10,547 bases of DNA from Comamonadaceae bacterium. Lineage in GTDB: Bacteria; Pseudomonadota; Gammaproteobacteria; Burkholderiales; Burkholderiaceae_C. Location of the stretch: positions 1-10,547 of the forward strand of contig CANFZJ010000073.1 of the NCBI GenBank assembly GCA_947451445.1. The letters are read 5' to 3'. Positions 6,469 to 10,547 of the stretch are shown here, one piece after another. Each line of letters starts with the position of its first letter. Within the stretch, counting starts at the first letter, position 1. The notes beneath the pieces were generated by a model, which was not told the DNA's origin, ran no database searches, and saw nothing but the letters and a program-made list of their open reading frames with translations. Position numbers and translations under genes: made by a program.

Positions 6469-6553
6469 CCCCCAGGCTACACGCTTCGCGTTTCCGCCAA
6501 CCCCCTTGCAGGGGGCGATACCAGCAGCCCGGCAGAGCCGGTTCTGCGGTATC
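6469..6553 (+). repeat. Intergenic hairpin repeat, copy 2
   Basis: Second copy, in the same orientation as the one at 5605-5685. It shares CCCCCAGGCT, a TTCGC-rich variable piece four bases longer, GCCAA, the small hairpin CCCCCT-TGC-AGGGGG (6501-6515), and a 37-base hairpin at 6517-6553. The large hairpin pairs GATACC with GGTATC (6517-6522 with 6548-6553), has a one-base bulge (6523), pairs GCAG with CTGC, has a 1x2 internal loop, and is capped by CCGGC-AGA-GCCGG. Its geometry is identical to copy 1, while five base pairs differ by compensated changes. It fills the gap between the convergent ppnP and murB genes. Neither strand has a T-run after the stem, so a classical terminator is unlikely, though it could block transcription or protect mRNA 3' ends. 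Confidence 0.85.
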
Positions 6554-6585
6554 TCACGATGGGGCTTCGCTGCGCTTGCCCAGAG

Positions 6586-7626
6586 TCAAACCACTACGGG
6601 CTCCGGCTCCAGCCGAATCCCAAACCGCTCGTAGACGCTGGTCTGAATGGCTTTGGCCAGCGTCATCACCTCGCCGCCGGTGGCTGGGTGGTCCGTGCCA
6701 CCCCGGTTGACCAGCACCAGCGCCTGCTTGTCAAACACGCCCGCGTTGCCCACCGTCTTGCCCTTCCAGCCGCAAGCGTCGATCAGCCAGCCGGCGGCCA
6801 GCTTCACCGTGCCGTTGGCCAGTTGGTAATAAACCACCTTGGGATCACGGGCGATGATGTCGGCGCACTGCTCGGTGCTGACGGTGGGGTTTTTGAAGAA
6901 GCTCCCCGCGTTGCCGATGACCGCCGGGTCGGGCAGCTTGGCGCGGCGAATCTCGCAAATCCAGTCGAATATCTGGCGCGCCGAGGGCTGGTCCACGCCG
7001 GTAGCGGCCATTTTTCGCTCCAGATCGAGGTAGCCCAGCACCGGCCTCCAGGCCTTGGGCAAATGGAAGCGCACCCGGGTAATCAGCGCCCGGCCCTCCA
7101 GCCCCAGGCCACCCTGGTGCTTGAAGACCGAGTCGCGGTAGCCAAACGCGCACTGGGCCGCGTTCAGGCTGAAACGCTGGCCGGTCAACAGATCCACCGC
7201 ATCCAGCGCCTCGAAACGGTCTTGCAGCTCGACCCCGTAAGCGCCAATGTTCTGCACGGGCGACGCGCCCACGGTACCGGGGATCAGCGCCAGGTTTTCC
7301 AGCCCGGGGTAGCCCTGGTCCAGCGTCCAGGCCACAAAGTCGTGCCAGCGTTCGCCCGCCCCGGCCTCCACCACCCAGGCTTTGTCGGTCTCGGCAACCA
7401 GACGCTTACCCACCACTTCGACCTTCAGCACCACCGGGCGCACGTCGCCGGTCAGCACGATGTTGCTGCCGCCGCCCAGCACAAATTTGGCCTGCGCTGC
7501 CAGGGTGGCGTCACCTTGAAGCGCCAGCACGTCGGCCTCGCTGGCAATGCGCACCAGCGTATGGGCGCGGGCAACGATGCCAAAGGTGTTATAGCTGCGC
7601 AGGGGAACATTTTTCTCGATTAACAT
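6586..7626 (-). CDS. murB: UDP-N-acetylenolpyruvoylglucosamine reductase
   Basis: FAD-dependent cytoplasmic enzyme that reduces UDP-GlcNAc-enolpyruvate to UDP-MurNAc with NADPH, the second step of peptidoglycan precursor synthesis. Its 346 residues match the type I enzyme of E. coli (342). Signatures: NTFGI near the N-terminus (13-17), FAD-binding GGGSN (51-55), IPGTVGASPVQNIGAYG (115-131), FGYRDSVFK (161-169, the type I insertion), GNAGSFFKNP (238-247, with the catalytic Ser at 242) and a C-terminal LEPEP carrying the conserved Glu. The start is ATG 7626, giving MLIEKNVPLRSYNTFG. A Shine-Dalgarno is weak: the best candidate is GGGA about 10 bases upstream. It stands alone on the minus strand between convergent ppnP and divergent yajQ, so it must have its own promoter in the 63-base gap or inside yajQ. 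Confidence 0.97.
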   Translation of the reverse strand: MLIEKNVPLRSYNTFGIVARAHTLVRIASEADVLALQGDATLAAQAKFVLGGGSNIVLTGDVRPVVLKVEVVGKRLVAETDKAWVVEAGAGERWHDFVAWTLDQGYPGLENLALIPGTVGASPVQNIGAYGVELQDRFEALDAVDLLTGQRFSLNAAQCAFGYRDSVFKHQGGLGLEGRALITRVRFHLPKAWRPVLGYLDLERKMAATGVDQPSARQIFDWICEIRRAKLPDPAVIGNAGSFFKNPTVSTEQCADIIARDPKVVYYQLANGTVKLAAGWLIDACGWKGKTVGNAGVFDKQALVLVNRGGTDHPATGGEVMTLAKAIQTSVYERFGIRLEPEPVVV

Positions 7627-7689
7627 CGCCAGATTGTCCCACCGCGCCCCGCTGCGCCGTGGCTGCGCCCCCTTATTTGAGATAAAAAC

Positions 7690-8175
7690 ATGCCTTCATT
7701 CGACACCGTTTGCGAACCCGACTTGCCCGAAGTGCGCAACGCGGTAGACAACACCACCAAAGAAATCACCACCCGCTTTGACTTCAAGGGCACCTCGGCC
7801 AGCATCGAGCTGAAAGACAAAGAAATCACCCTGATCGGCGACGCTGACTTCCAGCTGGACCAGATCATGGACGTGCTGACCAACAAAATGACCAAGCGCA
7901 ACGTGGACGTGAAGTTCCTCGACAAGGGCGACGTGCAAAAAATGGGCGGCGACAAAGTCAAGCTGGTCATCAAGGTGCGCAACGGCATTGAGACCGAAAT
8001 CGCCAAAAAAATCACCCGCGCCGTCAAAGACAGCAAGCTCAAGGTCACCGCCGCCATCCAGGGCGACGCGGTGCGCATCACCGGCGCCAAGCGCGACGAC
8101 CTGCAAGCCGCCATGGCGCTGATCCGCAAAGAGATCACCGACCTGCCCCTGAGCTTCAACAACCAAAGAGACTGA
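7690..8175 (+). CDS. yajQ: YajQ family nucleotide-binding protein
   Basis: Cytoplasmic protein of the YajQ/UPF0234 family: two ferredoxin-like domains that bind nucleotides. A Xanthomonas member is reported to bind cyclic di-GMP and act as a transcriptional co-regulator. The 161 residues match the family (about 160-163). Signatures: MPSFDTVCEPDLPEVRNAVD at the start, RFDFKGT (29-35), the FQLDQIMDVL stretch, DVQKMGGDKVKLVIKV (81-96), KITRAVKDSKLKVTAAIQG (107-125) and GAKRDDLQAAMALI near the end. The ATG at 7690 is preceded by an AT-rich stretch with only a short GAG as Shine-Dalgarno. It is the first gene of a three-gene plus-strand run. Its TGA overlaps the ATG of the protease gene by one base (TGATG), which suggests translational coupling. 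Whether this copy binds cyclic di-GMP cannot be read from the sequence. Confidence 0.96.
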   Translation: MPSFDTVCEPDLPEVRNAVDNTTKEITTRFDFKGTSASIELKDKEITLIGDADFQLDQIMDVLTNKMTKRNVDVKFLDKGDVQKMGGDKVKLVIKVRNGIETEIAKKITRAVKDSKLKVTAAIQGDAVRITGAKRDDLQAAMALIRKEITDLPLSFNNQRD

Positions 8176-8816
8176 TGTACCCCCTGCCCCGCCTCTGCCT
8201 GGCCGCGTTCTGCGCAGCCATGGCCGTGGGCGCGGCAGCCCAAAGCGTCGCCCTCAGCGGCATGATGGGCGGCAAAGCCCTGCTGCTGGTCGATGGCCGA
8301 CCACCCAAGAGCGTCGCCCCGGGCGAAACCCATATGGGCGTCAAACTGGTGTCCGTGGCCGCCGACGAGGCGGTGGTGGAGATCGCCGGCAAGCGCGCCA
8401 CGCTGCACCTGGGCGAGTCGCCGGTCAGCGTCAAAGGCAAGGGCAGCGGCAACAAAATCGTGCTGACCGCCGACAGCCGGGGCCACTTCATCGGGGCGGG
8501 CAAAATCAACGGCCAGGCCATGCAGTTTGTGGTGGACACGGGGGCCACCGCCGTCAGTCTGGGTGCCGTAGAGGCAGACCGCATGGGCATCAACTACAAA
8601 AACGGCGACAGCGTACAACTGAGCACGGCCAACGGTAATTCCAGCGGCTGGCGCGTGCGGCTGGGCTCGGTGCGGATTGGCGATGTCGAGCTGTCGGGGG
8701 TGGAGGCGGTCATCACGCCCGCGCCCATGCCCTACGTCTTGCTGGGCAACAGCTTTCTCACCCAATTCCAGATGACCCGCATCAACGACCAGATGGTGCT
8801 GGAACGGCGTTACTAG
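8175..8816 (+). CDS. Retropepsin-like clan AA aspartic protease, exported
   Basis: A 213-residue protein with an N-terminal signal peptide (about 1-22: a hydrophobic stretch ending GAAA-QS) and a C-terminal retropepsin-like domain. The catalytic motif is VVDTGATAVSLG (119-130, with Asp121), and the second-half motif is YVLLGNSFL (187-195). It resembles the TIGR02281 family of proteobacterial single-domain aspartic proteases, which are presumed to act as homodimers. Between signal peptide and protease lies a domain of about 70 residues (24-92) with alternating beta-like pattern (KALLLVDGRPPKSVAPGETHMGVKLVSV) that looks like a small all-beta accessory module. The substrate is unknown; the location should be periplasmic or membrane-associated. 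It starts on the overlapping TGATG of yajQ. The next gene begins 10 bases after its TAG, so the three probably share a transcript. Confidence 0.88.
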   Translation: MYPLPRLCLAAFCAAMAVGAAAQSVALSGMMGGKALLLVDGRPPKSVAPGETHMGVKLVSVAADEAVVEIAGKRATLHLGESPVSVKGKGSGNKIVLTADSRGHFIGAGKINGQAMQFVVDTGATAVSLGAVEADRMGINYKNGDSVQLSTANGNSSGWRVRLGSVRIGDVELSGVEAVITPAPMPYVLLGNSFLTQFQMTRINDQMVLERRY

Positions 8817-8826
8817 TTCCACGAGC

Positions 8827-9810
8827 ATGCCCCACACCACCATCCCCTCTGCCCAAGACTCGGACTACGAAGAGCTGCTCAGTCTCTGGGCCGACCTGGA
8901 GTCGGGCCTGGCCATGGTGCTGTCCAACCCGCGCAACATCCCTGATTTCGAGCCCAAAATCCGCCAGTACGACCGCTGGATGCAGGATTTGCTGCTGCAG
9001 GACACCGACACCGGGCTGTACCTGCTGTTCCAGCTGGCCACCAATGCCTCCGTCGGCTACAGCGCCCTGCACGCCTTGGTCTGTGCCGTGCTGTGCCACA
9101 CCACCGCGCAAGAACTGCGCATGCCCCCCACTGAGCGCGACAGCCTGGTGTTTGCCGCCATGACCATGAACGTCGGCATGACAGAGCTGCAAAACACCTT
9201 GGCGGTGCAAGCCACGCCGCCCACGGCAGAGCAACAAACGCTGATCCAGGCCCACGCGTCGGTGGGCCGGCATTTGCTGACCGAAATGGGCATTGGCGAC
9301 CCGGTCTGGCTGGACGTCGTGGAAGCCCACCACGACGCAGACCACCCACGTGGCGACTACCGGCAACTGGGCCTGGTGCCGCGCCTGGCCCACGTGCTGC
9401 GCATGGTGGACCGCTACGCCGCGATGGTCAGCCCGCGTAAATCACGCGCCGGCCGCAGCGCCACCGACTCTGCGCGCAGCACCATCACCAGCAGCCTGGG
9501 CGCACACGACCCGGTGGGCTACGCCCTGGTCCGTGCCACCGGCCTGTGCCCGCCCGGCACCTATGTGCGCCTGGACAGTGGTGAAACCGCTGTGGTACTG
9601 CGCCGCAGCGCCCAGCCCAACCAGCCCCTGGTGGCCCTGCTGCTCAACCCGCGCGGCGACGCCTACACCCCACCCCGCCTGCACCGCACCGCCAACAACA
9701 GCCCCCGTGTGCAGGCCGCACTCACCCAGGATGCCGTGCAACTGCGCGTCAACCACCAAAACCTGCTGCGCCAAGGCATCCACGCCGACCGGGCCGCCAC
9801 CAAAACTTAG
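8827..9810 (+). CDS. Degenerate HD-GYP-like phosphohydrolase-fold protein
   Basis: A 327-residue cytoplasmic protein (no signal peptide or membrane segment). The N-terminal part (1-70) is helical and acidic, of no recognised family. Residues 78-215 follow the HD-GYP pattern: His82, then the position of the usual HDxGK pair, HASVGRHLL with His143, EAHHDADH with His168/His169, and RMVDRYAAM with Asp195. The central HD is replaced by Met114-Asn115 (TMNVGM) and the usual Lys by Met118, and no GYP triplet is seen. The C-terminal part (240-280, GTYVRLDSGETAVVLRR...PLVALLLNPRGD) matches the small beta module often found after HD-GYP domains. Loss of metal ligands argues against cyclic di-GMP hydrolysis; a binding or scaffold role is an inference. 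It begins 10 bases after the protease gene with a weak GAG Shine-Dalgarno and ends just before a strong terminator. The family call is moderate; loss of the HD pair is directly visible. Confidence 0.8.
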   Translation: MPHTTIPSAQDSDYEELLSLWADLESGLAMVLSNPRNIPDFEPKIRQYDRWMQDLLLQDTDTGLYLLFQLATNASVGYSALHALVCAVLCHTTAQELRMPPTERDSLVFAAMTMNVGMTELQNTLAVQATPPTAEQQTLIQAHASVGRHLLTEMGIGDPVWLDVVEAHHDADHPRGDYRQLGLVPRLAHVLRMVDRYAAMVSPRKSRAGRSATDSARSTITSSLGAHDPVGYALVRATGLCPPGTYVRLDSGETAVVLRRSAQPNQPLVALLLNPRGDAYTPPRLHRTANNSPRVQAALTQDAVQLRVNHQNLLRQGIHADRAATKT

Positions 9811-9814
9811 GCAT

Positions 9815-9863
9815 AAAAAAGCACCTGCCGCACATTCTGCGTGCGGTAGGTGCTATCTTTTTT
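9815..9863. terminator. Bidirectional intrinsic terminator
   Basis: A 14-base-pair stem pairs 9820-9833 (AGCACCTGCCGCAC) with 9841-9854 (GTGCGGTAGGTGCT), with one G-T pair and a 7-base loop. It is preceded by a run of six A (9815-9820) and followed by TCTTTTTT (9856-9863), so it has a T-run on both strands. It starts a few bases after the plus-strand HD-like gene and lies about 17 bases beyond the plsY stop on the minus strand, ending transcription of both convergent units. Confidence 0.93.
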
Positions 9864-9880
9864 GAAAAGCAGCCAGCGGT

Positions 9881-10516
9881 CTACGCTTTCTTGCCCTTGC
9901 CGCCCAGGCGCGACTCGGTGCCTTGCAGCAGGCGGCCGATGTTTTCGCGGTGCCGGTAGGCCAGCAGCGCGCCCATGGCGCACAGGGACAGCAGCACCCA
10001 GGTGTCGGTGTACCAGGCCGTGCCGCCCCACATCACGTAAAAAGCCGGGGCCAGCATGGCAGCGGTGAGCGACGCCAGCGACGAATAGCGAAACGCATAG
10101 GCCATGATGGCCCAGGTCAGCAAGGCCATCACACCCAGCCCCCAGTGCACGCCCAGCAGCACGCCCAGCGCAGTCGCCACACCCTTGCCACCCACAAATT
10201 TAAAGAACACCGGGTACAGATGGCCCAAAAACGCCGCCAGCCCGACCATCGCGATGGTGCCGTCTTCCATGCCGTAGGGCTTGCCGTACCAGCCCACCAA
10301 CGCCACCGGCAGCCAGCCTTTCACACCGTCCAGCAGCAGGGTGATCAGGGCGGCCGGCTTGGAGCCCGAGCGCAGCACATTGGTCGCGCCGGGGTTTTTG
10401 CTGCCAAAGGTACGCGGGTCGTTCAGGCCCATCACGCGGCTGACGATCACCGCAAACGACAACGAGCCCAGCAGGTAGGCGGCCAGGGTGGCGAGAAGGG
10501 GGGTAAAGTTTTCCAA
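9881..10516 (-). CDS. plsY: Acyl-phosphate:glycerol-3-phosphate acyltransferase
   Basis: Integral inner-membrane enzyme that transfers an acyl group from acyl-phosphate (made by PlsX) to glycerol-3-phosphate, giving lysophosphatidate, the first step of phospholipid synthesis. It has 211 residues, usual for the family (about 200-210). All three PlsY loops are present: GSKNPGATNVLR (38-49), LLDGVKGWLPV (61-71) and GHLYPVFFKFVGGKGVAT (98-115). A late RHRENIGRLLQGTE (188-201) and a basic tail (GGKGKKA) follow. Hydrophobic segments lie at about 5-28, 54-77, 86-104, 115-140 and 145-190. The start is TTG at 10516: no in-frame ATG or GTG exists between it and the window edge, and a good Shine-Dalgarno (GGAGA) sits 4 bases before it. 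The frame stays open to the window end, so a more distant start cannot be excluded, but the N-terminus given fits the family. Confidence 0.95.
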   Translation of the reverse strand: MENFTPLLATLAAYLLGSLSFAVIVSRVMGLNDPRTFGSKNPGATNVLRSGSKPAALITLLLDGVKGWLPVALVGWYGKPYGMEDGTIAMVGLAAFLGHLYPVFFKFVGGKGVATALGVLLGVHWGLGVMALLTWAIMAYAFRYSSLASLTAAMLAPAFYVMWGGTAWYTDTWVLLSLCAMGALLAYRHRENIGRLLQGTESRLGGKGKKA

Positions 10517-10520
10517 GATG

Positions 10521-10525
10521 TCTCC
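10521..10525 (-). promoter_or_regulatory. Shine-Dalgarno supporting the TTG start of plsY
   Basis: GGAGA on the minus strand, 4 bases before the TTG at 10516. It is the main evidence for the unusual start codon, together with the absence of an in-frame ATG or GTG in the visible upstream sequence. Confidence 0.65.
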
Positions 10526-10547
10526 AGTCTGGGCGGCATTTTGCCAG

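Noticed and set aside
6517..6553. Repeat copy 2 as the intrinsic terminator between ppnP and murB
   Set aside because: The stem is strong but no T-run follows on either strand, and the same structure sits between divergent genes at 5649-5685, where a terminator makes little sense.
5605..6553. CRISPR-like array or insertion-sequence inverted repeats from the two similar elements
   Set aside because: Only two copies about 860 bases apart, in direct orientation, enclosing ordinary housekeeping genes and no transposase or cas gene.
6559..7623. Plus-strand open frame (354 codons) antisense to murB
   Set aside because: MurB on the minus strand is unambiguous, and the antisense frame begins within repeat-flanking sequence.
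7620..8843. Minus-strand open frame (407 codons) across yajQ and the protease gene
   Set aside because: It spans two genuine plus-strand genes and shows no recognisable domain; a shadow frame.

Overview
The window is a dense housekeeping stretch (roughly 60-65% GC by eye) from a betaproteobacterium, most likely family Comamonadaceae (Rhodoferax, Polaromonas or Acidovorax type). This rests on the style of the proteins, the folC-dedD-cvpA-purF order, and the C-rich intergenic repeats. There is no phage, insertion sequence, CRISPR array or rRNA/tRNA gene, and no gene-free stretch over 300 bases.

Region 1 (4-5577, minus strand) reads folC > dedD-like SPOR gene > cvpA > purF > gltX, with gaps of about 88, 12, 27 and 5 bases, and looks like one operon. 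Its first four genes match the classic enterobacterial order. It joins folate polyglutamylation, envelope/division functions (SPOR and CvpA membrane proteins), the committed step of purine synthesis and glutamyl-tRNA charging. PurF uses glutamine and one-carbon folates feed purine synthesis, so part of the grouping makes metabolic sense.

Region 2 (5722-6465, plus strand) holds two small genes: an ArsC/Spx-like YffB-type thioredoxin-fold protein and the nucleoside phosphorylase PpnP. They are flanked by two copies of an 81-85 base repeat (5605-5685 and 6469-6553). Each copy ends in a 37-base hairpin of identical geometry, although five of its base pairs differ by compensated changes. This is the strongest unexplained signal in the window.

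Region 3 (6586-7626, minus) is murB, convergent with ppnP across the second repeat and divergent from yajQ across a 63-base gap.

Region 4 (7690-9810, plus) is yajQ, a secreted or periplasmic retropepsin-like aspartic protease overlapping it by one base (TGATG), and an HD-GYP-derived protein whose central His-Asp pair is lost. A strong bidirectional terminator (9815-9863) separates this unit from plsY (minus, TTG start), the membrane glycerol-3-phosphate acyltransferase.

I found no obviously new multi-gene system. The items most worth following up are the covarying repeat pair, a 90-base low-GC patch inside folC that keeps conserved protein sequence, and the pairing of a YajQ-family protein with a degenerate HD-GYP protein.
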